Notes under the pieces: model-generated | What the model was told of the DNA's origin: nothing | Seen by the model: the letters and a program-made list of their open reading frames with translations, nothing else | The model's database searches: none | Assembly: GCA_016709545.1 (NCBI GenBank) | Contig: JADJMO010000002.1 | Span: 434,001-498,000 of the forward strand | From: Myxococcales bacterium | Lineage (GTDB): Bacteria > Myxococcota_A > Polyangia > Polyangiales > JADJMO01 | DNA: 64,000 bases | Direction of reading: 5' to 3' | Part shown: positions 19,021 through 27,777 of the stretch, piece by piece | Layout of the letters: each line of letters opens with the position of its first letter | How positions within the stretch are numbered: position 1 is the stretch's first letter | Made by a program: the position numbers and the translations under genes

Positions 19021-19593
19021 CTAGCGGAACTGGTAGCCGAGGTGGACGGCGGGGAAGACGTTGAGGGCGTTCTGGTGCCACGCCGCCGCGGCGAGCGTGA
19101 CGTCCTTGCGGCCGAGCTGGTAGCTGACGCCGATCCACGGCGTCACGTAGAAGTCCGCAGGGAGCGAGATGCGGTAGCCCACGTGCACGCCCATGCTGCC
19201 CTGGAGCTGCTCGGAGGCGAGGTCCGTGCCCTGACGGCGCGCGAGCAGGCGAGACACGCCGCCGTCGACGCCCAGGAACAGGCCCCTTTGTTCGGCGAAG
19301 GGGAACACCTGGAGCTTGGCGCCGAAGCCGTTGAACGAGGCGTCGTACCCGTCGTTGCCGTGGGCCCAGGAGGGGAGCGCCATCGCGAAGGCGCCGAGGT
19401 CGAGGCGCACGTGGCGGTAGCCGAGGCCCACGTGGAGCGAGTGCCCCGAGAGCACGTACGCGGTCGGGTCGACCTCGACGTCGGCGTGGAAGGCGGGGCT
19501 CGGCGTCGCGGTCGAGCCTTCGTCCGCTGCGGCAGAGCTCGCGAGGGTGGTGAGGGTGACGAGGGAGAGGGCGGCGACGAGGTGCTTGTTCAT
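19021..19593 (-). CDS. outer-membrane beta-barrel protein
   Basis: 190 residues with a clear signal peptide (MNKHLVAALSLVTLTTLASSAAADE). The remainder alternates short amphipathic strands (LHVGLGYRHVRLDLGAFAMA, VHVGYRISLPADFYVTPW) and ends VHLGYQFR, the C-terminal aromatic residue typical of barrels inserted by the Bam machinery. Probably an eight-stranded barrel of unknown function. ATG at 19593. Confidence 0.7.
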   Translation of the reverse strand: MNKHLVAALSLVTLTTLASSAAADEGSTATPSPAFHADVEVDPTAYVLSGHSLHVGLGYRHVRLDLGAFAMALPSWAHGNDGYDASFNGFGAKLQVFPFAEQRGLFLGVDGGVSRLLARRQGTDLASEQLQGSMGVHVGYRISLPADFYVTPWIGVSYQLGRKDVTLAAAAWHQNALNVFPAVHLGYQFR

Positions 19594-19707
19594 GCCCAGA
19601 GAGTGCCGATTCTCCGCTGGTTTCGCCGTGACGGGAGGCGCCGGAACGACTGACCGAGGGCGCCAACGGCGCTTGCCGACGGCGACGCGCGACGGCATCC
19701 TCGGGGC

Positions 19708-20724
19708 GTGTCCGCGGTGGAGATGTCGGCCGTCATCGGCGCCATGATCGTGCACGCCGCGGCGGCGCAGGGCGCCGATCCCGCGGCGCTGTGCGCGGCC
19801 ACGGGGTTCGACCCGAGTCGCGCCGCCGACCCCGACGCCCGCATCTCGCTCGCGCTCGAGGAGGCGCTCTGGAACGAGGCCGCGCGCCGCACCGGTGACG
19901 AGGCCTTCGGCCTGCACGCGGCGCTCGCGATCCGACCCGGCGCGTTCGACGTGCTCGACTACGCGGTGCGCTGCGCGCCCGACCTGCGCGCCGCGCTCGA
20001 GCGCCTCGTCCGCTACAACCGCCTCGTCCACGACGTCGCGACCTTCGCGCTGAAGGAGTCCGCGACGCGCCTCCGCATCGAGCACGGCTTCCGCGACGCG
20101 TCCGAGGTGCAGTCGCGGCACTCGGCCGATTTCACCGTCGGATCGCTCGTCACCATCGGCACCCAGATCACCGGCGCTCCGCTGGTCGCCCGCGCGGTCG
20201 AGTTCCGCCACGGCCGCCCCTCGCCCGGGGTGGTCGCCGAGTACGTGCGCTTCTTCGGCCTCGAGCCGAAGTTCGCGCAGCGGTCGAACGCGCTCGAGAT
20301 CGACGCCGACCTCCTGCACCGCCCCCTCGTGGCCGCCGATCCGGCGCTGTCGCGGGTCATCGAGCGGCACGCCGAGGCGCTCCTCGCCGCGCGCCCGGCG
20401 CGGGAACAGAGCGTCGCCGATCGCGTGCGGCGGGTGCTCGCGGCGAGCCTCGGCGAGGGGGAGGCCACGCTGGCCTTCGTCGCCGACCGGCTGCGCATGA
20501 GCGAGCGCAGCGTGCAGCGCAAGCTCGCCGAAGAGGGCGTCACGTTCGATGCCCTCCTCGACGAGCTCCGGCGCGACCTCGCGCTCCGCTACCTCGCCGA
20601 TCCGAAGCTCGCGATCGCCGAGGTGGCCTACCTGCTCGGCTACTCCGAGCCGAGCCCGTTCCACCGCGCGTTCAAGCGCTGGACGGGGCACACCCCCGCT
20701 GAGGCCCGCAAGCGCGCGGCCTAG
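19708..20724 (+). CDS. AraC-family transcriptional regulator
   Basis: 338 residues. An N-terminal domain of the Arabinose_bd type (PF12625-like: IRPGAFDVLDYAVRCAPDL and after) occupies about 1-220. The C-terminal double helix-turn-helix reads LAFVADRLRMSERSVQRKLAEE, then IAEVAYLLGYSEPSPFHRAF, the classic AraC signature, and ends WTGHTPAEARKR. GTG 19708; an ATG at 19723 is possible. It is divergent from the barrel gene at 19593 (114 bp between) and may regulate it. The ligand is unknown. Confidence 0.88.
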   Translation: MSAVEMSAVIGAMIVHAAAAQGADPAALCAATGFDPSRAADPDARISLALEEALWNEAARRTGDEAFGLHAALAIRPGAFDVLDYAVRCAPDLRAALERLVRYNRLVHDVATFALKESATRLRIEHGFRDASEVQSRHSADFTVGSLVTIGTQITGAPLVARAVEFRHGRPSPGVVAEYVRFFGLEPKFAQRSNALEIDADLLHRPLVAADPALSRVIERHAEALLAARPAREQSVADRVRRVLAASLGEGEATLAFVADRLRMSERSVQRKLAEEGVTFDALLDELRRDLALRYLADPKLAIAEVAYLLGYSEPSPFHRAFKRWTGHTPAEARKRAA

Positions 20725-21281
20725 AACGCGGCGAAGTTGTAGCCGGCGTTCACCCCGAGGAACAACGTGTCGCCGAAGTGTCCGAGGTCGAGCCCGCCGA
20801 ACGTGGCCTTCACGTCGAACGCGCCGAACCGGTAGCCACCGCCGACGAGCAGCGTGCCCTTGAACTCGGCGTCCGAGCTGCCCGAGGCGTCGACGCCGGC
20901 GACCGTTCCGCTCGCGTGCGCCGACACGCGCGTGAGGCCGACCTCGCCGGTGACGAACGGCCCCTCGCCGAACGGGACCCGCACGCCCACGAGCAGCGGG
21001 ATGGCGAGCAGGCTCACCTTGATGCCGCCCGCGTCCTTGGGGAGGAAGTAGATCGCCCCGAGGCGCGCGGTGACGTCGAGCGCCGGCACGATGCGGTGCT
21101 CCACGCGGACGAGGCCCGCGAGGCCGAGGTTCGCGCCGTCGGACAGCTTGCCGATGGGCAACGCGAGGCCCGCGTCGACGCCGACGCGCGTGGCCGGTTC
21201 CTCGGCGTGCGCGGCGGTGGTGGTGGAGAGGAGACCCGCCGCGAGGGCGAGCAAGGACAGGTACTTCAGCTCTTGATGCAT
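20721..21281 (-). CDS. outer-membrane beta-barrel protein
   Basis: 186 residues: signal peptide (YLSLLALAAGLLSTTTAAHA), then a barrel-like pattern of alternating strands (GVDAGLALPIGKLSDG, VEHRIVPALDVTARLGAIYF, PFVTGEVGLTRVSAH) ending GYNFAAF with the C-terminal Phe. The gene starts 16 bp inside the end of the Cys-rich lipoprotein gene, so the two form an operon driven by the sigma54-type promoter at 21696-21711. Confidence 0.7.
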   Translation of the reverse strand: MHQELKYLSLLALAAGLLSTTTAAHAEEPATRVGVDAGLALPIGKLSDGANLGLAGLVRVEHRIVPALDVTARLGAIYFLPKDAGGIKVSLLAIPLLVGVRVPFGEGPFVTGEVGLTRVSAHASGTVAGVDASGSSDAEFKGTLLVGGGYRFGAFDVKATFGGLDLGHFGDTLFLGVNAGYNFAAF

Positions 21282-21682
21282 CCGGCAGCCTCGTCGCAGG
21301 AGGTTTCACAGACGGCCGCGCCACCGCAGCTCGTCACACAGCTCTTGTCGCACGCCATCTTGCAGCTCTTGGCGCCCGCGCAGCCCTCGTTGCAGCCGCC
21401 GGCCTTGCAGTCGGTGTTGCAAGTGGAGCCGGCGCTGCACTCGATGTTGCAGCCACCCGCCGGGCAGTGGAACGTGCACGTCGCGCCGCCCTGGCACTTG
21501 AAGTTGCAGTTGCCGCCCTCGCAAGTCTTGTCGCAGCTGCCGCCGTTGCAGATGCAGTCGCGACCTGCGACGCAGCCCGGGTCGGCCTCGCTGCTCCCGC
21601 AGGCGACGAAGCCGACAGCGAACGAGGCGACCAGGAGACTGGCCGAGCCCCACCGAATCAACCGAGGAAGGAGTGGTTCCAT
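21266..21682 (-). CDS. Cys-rich repeat lipoprotein under a sigma54-type promoter
   Basis: 138 residues. A signal peptide ends in a lipobox (VGFVAC, Cys 28), followed by tandem short repeats of the form C-x-G-G-x-C-x-x-x-C (CNGGSCDKTCEGGNC, CTFHCPAGGCNIEC and so on, about 26 cysteines), a surface repeat protein held by disulphides. The predicted sigma54 transcription start is only about 3 bases before ATG 21682, so translation is leaderless or begins at TTG 21661, which would also leave a usable signal peptide. First gene of an operon with the barrel at 20721. Confidence 0.7.
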   Translation of the reverse strand: MEPLLPRLIRWGSASLLVASFAVGFVACGSSEADPGCVAGRDCICNGGSCDKTCEGGNCNFKCQGGATCTFHCPAGGCNIECSAGSTCNTDCKAGGCNEGCAGAKSCKMACDKSCVTSCGGAAVCETSCDEAAGCIKS

Positions 21683-21695
21683 GACCGAGCCACAC

Positions 21696-21711
21696 TGCAG
21701 CGCGCGTGCCG
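21696..21711 (-). promoter_or_regulatory. sigma54-type promoter of the Cys-rich lipoprotein operon
   Basis: On the minus strand CGGCACGCGCGCTGCA, with GG and GC exactly ten bases apart; it matches the -24/-12 consensus at GGCACG and TGCA. The same sequence with one changed base in the core precedes the lipoprotein gene at 63463. A palindromic upstream site lies 83 bp further up (21771-21791). Confidence 0.6.
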
Positions 21712-21770
21712 ACCGCGGAGCCCCCGCCGCACACGGCGGATCGGGCTGATTCCTGGGGAGTTCGCGCGTG

Positions 21771-21813
21771 GTTGGGCACGACGTGCCCAACCCCTGAGCA
21801 CCGCGTGCCCAAC
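21771..21813. promoter_or_regulatory. palindromic activator site plus half-site
   Basis: Perfect 9-bp arms GTTGGGCAC and GTGCCCAAC around GAC (21771-21791), and a further half-site GTGCCCAAC at 21805-21813. The palindrome centre is 83 bp upstream of the -12 element of the promoter at 21696, a normal distance for a sigma54 activator. The arrangement recurs at 63332-63362. The gene for an FHA-sigma54 activator ends at 21816, right beside it. Confidence 0.55.
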
Positions 21814-21815
21814 CG

Positions 21816-23122
21816 CTACGGGTCGCGGCGACGCGGGCGCGGGAGCTCGTACTCGGAGAGCCGCTTGGTCAGCGTACGACGCGGCATGCCGAGCAGCTTC
21901 GCCGCCTCGGACTGGTTGCCGTGGGTCTGGGCCAGCGCGTCGAGGATGCGCTGGCGCTCGACGTTGGCGAGCTCGTCGCGGAGCGATTTGGTGCGCCGCT
22001 GCGGCTCATCGCGATCCCCCCCAGCACGAGGTGCACCTCGCCGATCGGCGCGCCCGCCGAGAGCACGCACGCGCGCGCGATCACGTTGCGCAGCTCGCGC
22101 ACGTTGCCCGGGAACGGGTGGCTGCGCAGGCGCGCGACGGCGGCCGCCGTGAGCTCCCGCCCCTGCGCGGCGGCGAACTTGCGGGCCAGCGCCTCGAGGT
22201 CGGACGGGCGCTCGCGGAGCGGCGGGATGTGCAGGGTGAGGCCGTCGAGGCGGTAGTAGAGGTCGCGCCGGAACGTGCCCTCGGCGACCATCTCCTCGAG
22301 ATCGCGGTGGGTGGCGGCGAGCACCCGCACGTCGACCGGCCGCGGCTTGACCGCACCGACGCGCACGATCTCGCGCGCCTCGAGCACCCGCAGCAGCTTG
22401 ACCTGCATGGGGTGGGACAGATCGCCGATCTCGTCGAGCAGCAGCGTGCCGCCGTGCGCCGCCTCGAAGTAGCCGATCTTCTGCGCGACGGCGCCGGTGA
22501 AGGAGCCCTTCTCGTGACCGAACAGCTCGGACTCGAACAGCGTCTCGGTGAGGGCGGCGCAGTTCACCTTGAGGAACGGGCGCGCGGCCCGCGCAGACAG
22601 GGCGTGGATGCGCGCGGCGAGCACCTCCTTGCCGACCCCCGTCTCGCCCCGCAGGAGGAGGGTCAGGTCGCTCTTGGCCGCGAGCTCGGTGAGGTGCTCG
22701 AGGGCGTCCATCGAGGTGCCCCCCGACGACGGCGAGGGCGTCGCGGTGGGGTCGGCGTGCACGAGCAGCACCGCGCTCCCGATCTCGACCAGCATCCCGG
22801 GGTGGATGGGGATCTTCTGGTGCGGCGGCACGAGCTGCCCCGACACGCGGGTGCCGTTGGCGCTGCCGAGATCCTCGATGGTCAGCGGATCGACGAGGAT
22901 CCGCGCGTGCTTGCGCGAGATCGAGGGCACGTCGACGCGCAGCTGGCAGTCCTCGCCGCGCCCGACGAGCACCTCGCCCACGTCGGGCCCGAGCGGCACG
23001 CGCAGGAACCCACCCGGCCACACCACGGACAGCGCGGGCGCGCGGCCACGCGATTTGCCTTCCGTGCGGACGGTCGTCTCGCCGCCCGGTTTGGTCACTG
23101 GGCTCCTCGTTCGCTGGTCCAC
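21816..23122 (-). CDS. FHA-domain sigma54-dependent transcription activator, frameshifted
   Basis: Domains in order: FHA at about 45-120 (LVGRGEDCQLRVDVPSISRKH, GSANGT), which binds phosphothreonine; sigma54 AAA+ from about 140 with Walker A GETGVGKE (159-166), the sigma54 loop GSFTGA (usually GAFTGA) and LLLDEIGDL; and a Fis-type helix-turn-helix (HGNQSEAAKLLGMPRRTLTKRL). The frame breaks in a run of seven C (22016-22022, plus strand); one more base joins AAA+ to helix-turn-helix, giving about 435 residues. Without it the protein would lack its DNA-binding end. It is divergent from a Ser/Thr kinase 34 bp away, a likely source of the phosphothreonine signal. Confidence 0.88.
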
Positions 23123-23156
23123 CGCAGTGGCACGAGGTTAGCACTCGTCTGCTAGG

Positions 23157-24500
23157 ATGGCCTCGTTCATGTCCTCGCTCGAGCCCGGCACGATCGTGGC
23201 TGGCCGCTATCGGCTGAAGGAGCGTATCGGCAGCGGCGGAATGGGGGCCGTGTGGTCCGCGGACCACCTCTCCCTCGGGCACGGCGTCGCCATCAAGTTC
23301 CTCTCCGTCACCGTGGCGTCGAACGACGACGCGCGCGGGCGCTTCACCCGCGAGGCGATGCTGGCCGCCCAGCTCGGCGAGCTCTCGCGGCACGTGTGTC
23401 GGGTGTTCGACCACGGGCTGCTCGACGACGGCACGCCCTATCTGGTGATGGAGCGTCTGCAGGGCGAGGCCCTCAACACGCGCCTCCGTCGCGAGCGCCG
23501 GTTGCCGCTCGACGAGGTGGTCGAGATCGTCTCCCAGCTGTGCCGCGCGCTGCAGGTCGCCCACGACGCGGGCGTGGTCCACCGCGACCTCAAGCCCGCC
23601 AACGTGTTCCTGTGCGAGGACCAGGACGGCCTCTACGTGAAGCTGCTCGACTTCGGCGTGGCCAAGGCGCGCCTCGAGAACGACGCCGCCGCCACCACCG
23701 CCGACGGCACCGTCGTCGGCACGCCGGCGTACATGAGCCCCGAGCAGTTCGAGAACAGCGCGCGCGTCGACGCGCGGAGCGACCTCTGGTCGGTGACCGC
23801 CATGGCGTACCGCATGGTGGTCGGGTGCGAGCCGTTCTCGGCGCCGGGGCTCTCGGCGCTCGCCCTGCGCATCGCCGTGGCCGAGCCCGTGAGACCGACC
23901 GAGGAGTACCCCGCCCTCCCGCGGGGGTTCGACGAGTTCATCCGCGTCGGGCTCGCCAAGCGCCCGGAGAACCGCTTCGGGAGCGCGCGCGCGCTGTCCG
24001 TCGCGCTCGCCGACGCGTTGCGTGGCCTCACCGAGATCGGGCCGGCGACCGCCCGCGAGCCCGAGCAGGAGTTGCCCGAGACCGCGCGCGAGCCCGAGCC
24101 GACCAACACGCTGTCCAGCGCGGTGCGCGAGCCCACCCTGCCCACCCGGTCGCGCACCCCGTTCCTCGCCCTCGGCGCGCTGCTGGTCGTGGTGGCGGGG
24201 GGCGCCGCGTTCGCGCTCGGTCCGCGCAAGACGTCGACCACGACCGACGCGGCCGCGTCGAAGCCGGACACCCCCAAGAGCGTCGCCTCCCCGGACAAAT
24301 CGGTCGCGACGCCGCCTTCCGTCAGCGGCGAGGGCCAGGCCGTCGCCTCGATCGCACCGACCTCGTCGTCTGCTGCTAAGGTCGCCGCATCCGCCGCGCC
24401 GAAGGGCGCGGCAGCCAAGCCGACCGCCGCGGCTCCCCCGGGGAGCAAGGCGTCCGCGACCAAGGAGCCGGACACGTGGAAGGACGACTCGATCCAGTGA
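23157..24500 (+). CDS. Ser/Thr protein kinase (Hanks type), membrane anchored
   Basis: 447 residues. The kinase domain covers about 18-285: glycine loop GSGGMG (25-30), AIKF lysine, VVHRDLKPANV near 140, DFGVAK and GTPAYMSPEQ. A membrane helix (FLALGALLVVVAGGAAFALG) near 337 is followed by a Ser/Ala/Pro/Lys-rich tail of about 85 residues, which would be outside the membrane. ATG 23157; an ATG at 23169 is equally possible. The neighbouring divergent FHA activator is a natural partner, and the next two genes overlap in one operon. Confidence 0.9.
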   Translation: MASFMSSLEPGTIVAGRYRLKERIGSGGMGAVWSADHLSLGHGVAIKFLSVTVASNDDARGRFTREAMLAAQLGELSRHVCRVFDHGLLDDGTPYLVMERLQGEALNTRLRRERRLPLDEVVEIVSQLCRALQVAHDAGVVHRDLKPANVFLCEDQDGLYVKLLDFGVAKARLENDAAATTADGTVVGTPAYMSPEQFENSARVDARSDLWSVTAMAYRMVVGCEPFSAPGLSALALRIAVAEPVRPTEEYPALPRGFDEFIRVGLAKRPENRFGSARALSVALADALRGLTEIGPATAREPEQELPETAREPEPTNTLSSAVREPTLPTRSRTPFLALGALLVVVAGGAAFALGPRKTSTTTDAAASKPDTPKSVASPDKSVATPPSVSGEGQAVASIAPTSSSAAKVAASAAPKGAAAKPTAAAPPGSKASATKEPDTWKDDSIQ

Positions 24501-25570
24501 CGCGCAGAGCAGAGATGGCCCTCGCGATCGTGGTGCTGTCGATGGGTCTCGCCCGCGGCGCACACGCCGATCCCCCGACCGAGTCCGACCTCGCGCTGTC
24601 CACCGATCTCTTCAACAAGGCGCGCAAGAAGTCCGACGCAGGCAGCTGCAAGGTCTCGCCGGTGGGCGACGCCGCGGCGTGTCGAGAGGCGCGCGATCTG
24701 TTCCGTCGCAGCTACAAGCTCAACCCGGCGGGCCTCGGCGCGCTCAAGGGGCAGGCCCAGGTCGAGGAGTCGCTCGGCCTCGTGGCGAGCGCCATCCGCC
24801 ATTACCGAGAGCTGGCGCCGCGCGCCGCCGCCGACCCGAGCGCGGAGAAGAAGGCCTGGGCCAAGCCCGCGCTCGAGGCTGCCGCCAAGCTCGAGCCCCG
24901 CGTGCCGCACCTCACCCTCGTGCTGCCCAAGGACGCGCCCAAGGACACGGTCGTCGAGCTCGACGACGAGCCGATCGCCAACGCCGCGTGGAACGTCGCG
25001 ATCGACGCCGACCCGGGCCCGCACGTCGTGAAGGCCAAGGCGAGCGGTGTGACGCCGTTCACGGCGGAGGTGACCCTCGCGGAGAAGGAGAGCAAGTCGC
25101 TCGAGATCAAGCTCGTGCCGGTCGCGCCCACGCCGAAGGAGACCCCGAAGGAGCCGCCGAAGCCCGTCGACCCTCCGAAGGAGCCGCCGAAGCCCGTCGA
25201 TCCGCCGAAGCCGGTCGACCCTCCGAGCGAGGGCAGCGGTGGCACCCAGCGCACGATCGCGATGGTCACCATGGGCCTCGGCGTGGTCGGCGTGGGCGTC
25301 GGGCTCGGCCTCGGGTTCGCGGCCAAGGCGGCGCGCGACCAGCACTGCGACAAGACCACCAAGCTCTGCGACACGCAGGGCTCGCTCGACAGCGCGAAGG
25401 GCCTCGCGAGCGGCGCGACCATCGTCACCGGCGTGGGCGCGGCGCTGCTCGTGGGCGGCGTCGTCTGGTACGTGCTCACGCCACGACACCGCGCGACGCC
25501 CACCTCGGCGTGGGTGAGCCCGGCCTGGGTCCCGGGGGGCGGCGCGCTCGTCGCGGGAGGAGTGTTCTGA
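24497..25570 (+). CDS. PEGA-like envelope protein with Pro/Lys repeats
   Basis: 357 residues. A signal peptide (MALAIVVLSMGLARGAHA) starts at ATG 24515; GTG 24497 overlaps the kinase stop and may be the actual start. A TPR-like helical region (YKLNPAGLGALKGQAQVEES) leads to a PEGA-type beta segment (VVELDDEPIANAAWNVAID), then Pro repeats (PPKEPPKPVDPP, repeated), and two hydrophobic C-terminal segments. In myxobacteria such proteins often follow kinase genes. Function unknown, probably envelope sensing. Confidence 0.7.
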   Translation: MTRRAEMALAIVVLSMGLARGAHADPPTESDLALSTDLFNKARKKSDAGSCKVSPVGDAAACREARDLFRRSYKLNPAGLGALKGQAQVEESLGLVASAIRHYRELAPRAAADPSAEKKAWAKPALEAAAKLEPRVPHLTLVLPKDAPKDTVVELDDEPIANAAWNVAIDADPGPHVVKAKASGVTPFTAEVTLAEKESKSLEIKLVPVAPTPKETPKEPPKPVDPPKEPPKPVDPPKPVDPPSEGSGGTQRTIAMVTMGLGVVGVGVGLGLGFAAKAARDQHCDKTTKLCDTQGSLDSAKGLASGATIVTGVGAALLVGGVVWYVLTPRHRATPTSAWVSPAWVPGGGALVAGGVF

Positions 25571-25995
25571 TGAAGCTCGGACCGATCCTCACTCGCTTCC
25601 TCACGGCAGGCGTCGCAGTGGGCGTCCTTGCGGCGGCGGGGTGCACCGGCATCCTCGACCTCGAGTCGTACAAGGCCGGCGACGCCGGTGACACGGGCAC
25701 CGCGACGGGCGACACCGGCGGCGCGTGCAGCGCCGACAGCTGCCTCGCGTGTCTGCTCGGCAAGTGCAGCGGCGCGGCGACGTGCTTCGGCAGCGGCGCA
25801 ATCAAAGGCGACTTCACCGGGGGCCTCTGCCCGAACTACGGCGCATGCCTGTGCAAGTGCCTCGACTCCACGTGCGCCGCGGCCTGCGCCGCGCAGAAGA
25901 GCGCCGACGTCGCTTGTGGAGGGTGCCTGGACACCGCCATCGCGCCGAGCGAATGCCCCGCGGCGGCGGACTGCGCGAGCAAGTGCGGTAGCTGA
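25570..25995 (+). CDS. small Cys-rich lipoprotein
   Basis: 141 residues. A signal peptide ends in LAAAGC (lipobox), followed by a Gly/Asp/Thr linker and a module of about 16 cysteines (CSADSCLACLLGKCSG, CLCKCLDSTCAAAC). ATG overlaps the stop of the PEGA-like gene, making it the third gene of the kinase operon. Function unknown. Confidence 0.7.
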   Translation: MKLGPILTRFLTAGVAVGVLAAAGCTGILDLESYKAGDAGDTGTATGDTGGACSADSCLACLLGKCSGAATCFGSGAIKGDFTGGLCPNYGACLCKCLDSTCAAACAAQKSADVACGGCLDTAIAPSECPAAADCASKCGS

Positions 25996-26085
25996 GTCGC
26001 GCCAAGGTCCGGCCCAGAGAGGCGTCCGACCGTTCGCCGTCACACTCTCGGCCCCTCGGCCGATGGAGGGCGAGGAGGCGTCTTC

Positions 26086-27048
26086 ATGGAACGGATCCGC
26101 GCCGGTTTGCTGGGCTCGGCCCTGGTCTTGATCGGTTGTGCGCACCCGCCGCCCAAGGAGCGAGAGGCCACGCCCTCCGTGGTGGCCTCGGCGGTGCCGA
26201 GCCTGGTGCCGAGCGCCTCGACCGCGCCGGTCGCCGTCGCGGAGCCCGAGCCACCGAAGCCACCGCCCTACGACCTCGCGGCCGATCTCGAGGACCGCAA
26301 GGCCCTCCTGCGCAACAAGCTCGGCAAACAAACGAAGTTCGAGGTGGTCGAGGGGGTCTTCCTCGTCGCGGCGCCGTCGGGCGCGCTCGGCAGCTCCGCC
26401 ATCGTCACCAGGAAGGCCCTCGCCGCGTACTACAACAAGCGCTTCGACAAGCGCCCGGCGCGCGCCGTGTCGGTCCTGCTGTTCGAGACGGCCCCGCCGT
26501 ACGAGGCGTACTGCAAGGCGCGCTCGGGCAAGGCGTGCGGCACGCCGTACGGGTTCTACGGGCCCGACGACCGCACCATCGTCATGAACGTCGGGCCCGG
26601 GATCGGCACGCTCACCCACGAGCTCGTGCACCCGATCGTCGAGGCCGACTTCCCGAACGCGCCCGACTGGCTCAACGAGGGCCTCGCCTCGCTCTACGAG
26701 GCCTTCGCGCTGCCGAAGGACGGCGAGATCCGCGGTCAGAAGAACTTCCGCCACGCCGGGCTCAAGAGCGCGCTGCTCACCAAGAGCCTGCGCCCCCACG
26801 CGAGCCTCCCCGCCCTGTTCGCCATGAGCGACAAGGAGTTCCGCGGCGAGCGGGAGGGCCTGAACTACGCGACGGCGCGCTACTTCTGCCAGTGGCTCGA
26901 GTCGCAGGGCAAGCTGTGGGCGTTCTACCAGGCCTGGCGCGACAACCGCGCCAAGGACCCGGACGGCGTGCTCGCCTTCACGAGCGTCATGGGCAAGTCG
27001 CCGGCTGCGCTCGACGGCGCGTGGGCGGCGTGGGTGCTCGCGCTGTGA
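26086..27048 (+). CDS. lipoprotein zinc metallopeptidase
   Basis: 320 residues. A lipobox (LVLIGC, Cys 18) and Pro-rich linker are followed by a gluzincin-type site: LTHELVHPIVEADF gives the HExxH helix (HELVH) near residue 178, and WLNEGLASLYEAF, about 20 residues on, gives the third ligand Glu. This resembles peptidase MA/DUF1570-like secreted proteases. A GAGGAGG ribosome site precedes the ATG. It is followed without a gap by a second secreted peptidase gene, and the two probably work together outside the cell. Confidence 0.78.
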   Translation: MERIRAGLLGSALVLIGCAHPPPKEREATPSVVASAVPSLVPSASTAPVAVAEPEPPKPPPYDLAADLEDRKALLRNKLGKQTKFEVVEGVFLVAAPSGALGSSAIVTRKALAAYYNKRFDKRPARAVSVLLFETAPPYEAYCKARSGKACGTPYGFYGPDDRTIVMNVGPGIGTLTHELVHPIVEADFPNAPDWLNEGLASLYEAFALPKDGEIRGQKNFRHAGLKSALLTKSLRPHASLPALFAMSDKEFRGEREGLNYATARYFCQWLESQGKLWAFYQAWRDNRAKDPDGVLAFTSVMGKSPAALDGAWAAWVLAL

Positions 27049-27776
27049 GCACCTGGGCTTCGCTGCTCGCGGTCGCGACCGCCGTCACGCTGCCGATCCC
27101 CGACCGCGCGCAGCACGAGGACGCGCCGCCGTCCGGGTGGTGTGGCGAGACCGCCATCCAGGAGGCGCTGCTCCACCACGGCGCCTGGGTCCCGCAGCGC
27201 GCGATCCACGACGCCGGCAAGTCCAAGCACCCCGACCTCTACTCGCAGGACGTGCCCGTCGCGCTCGCCGGGCTCGGCGTCGAGTTCGACACCCACGTGC
27301 CCAAGAAGAAGGGCGGCTTCGCCGGGTTCCTGCGCGACGCGATCGACGCGGGAGATCCGGTGTTCGCCGGCGTGAAGATCCTCCCGACGCGCCACCCCGA
27401 ATGGGGGCTCGACCACTTCGTCCTCGTGGTCGGCCATGGCCCGAAGGGGTTCCTCGTGAACACCACCTGGTCGGAGCAGAGCTGGGTCACCGAGACCACG
27501 GGCAAGGGGATCACGCTCGCTGGCGGGTTCTACGCGCTGCGCATCCGCGGCGTGGCGCGGCCCACGGGCCGAACGTCCGCGCGCGCGACGGTCGTGACCG
27601 AGACCACGACCACGGTGCGGCTGCGCCTCGCGTGCGTGGGCAAGGAGACGGGCACGCTCGAGCGCCGCGACACACCCAACGGCAAGGTCCAAGGCAGCTG
27701 GCCGCTGTCCAAGGAGAGCCCCACCATGACGGTCGACGTCGCCGCGAGCAAGGCGGCGTGGTTCTACTGCGGGTGA
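27045..27776 (+). CDS. secreted C39-like cysteine peptidase
   Basis: 243 residues. GTG 27045 overlaps the previous stop. A hydrophobic N-terminus (LLAVATAVTLPIP) suggests export. The papain-like triad can be read: SGWCGETAIQEALL (Cys near 32), LDHFVLVVGH (His near 124) and VNTTWS (Asn). The last 60 residues form a Thr/Arg-rich beta region. This pattern is like C39-type peptidases. Substrate unknown; coupled to the zinc peptidase. Confidence 0.72.
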   Translation: MSTWASLLAVATAVTLPIPDRAQHEDAPPSGWCGETAIQEALLHHGAWVPQRAIHDAGKSKHPDLYSQDVPVALAGLGVEFDTHVPKKKGGFAGFLRDAIDAGDPVFAGVKILPTRHPEWGLDHFVLVVGHGPKGFLVNTTWSEQSWVTETTGKGITLAGGFYALRIRGVARPTGRTSARATVVTETTTTVRLRLACVGKETGTLERRDTPNGKVQGSWPLSKESPTMTVDVAASKAAWFYCG

Positions 27777-27777
27777 G

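Noticed and set aside
18106..19653. 515-codon plus-strand frame across 18-19.6 kb
   Set aside because: It runs opposite the CcdC-like and barrel genes and has antisense-type composition.
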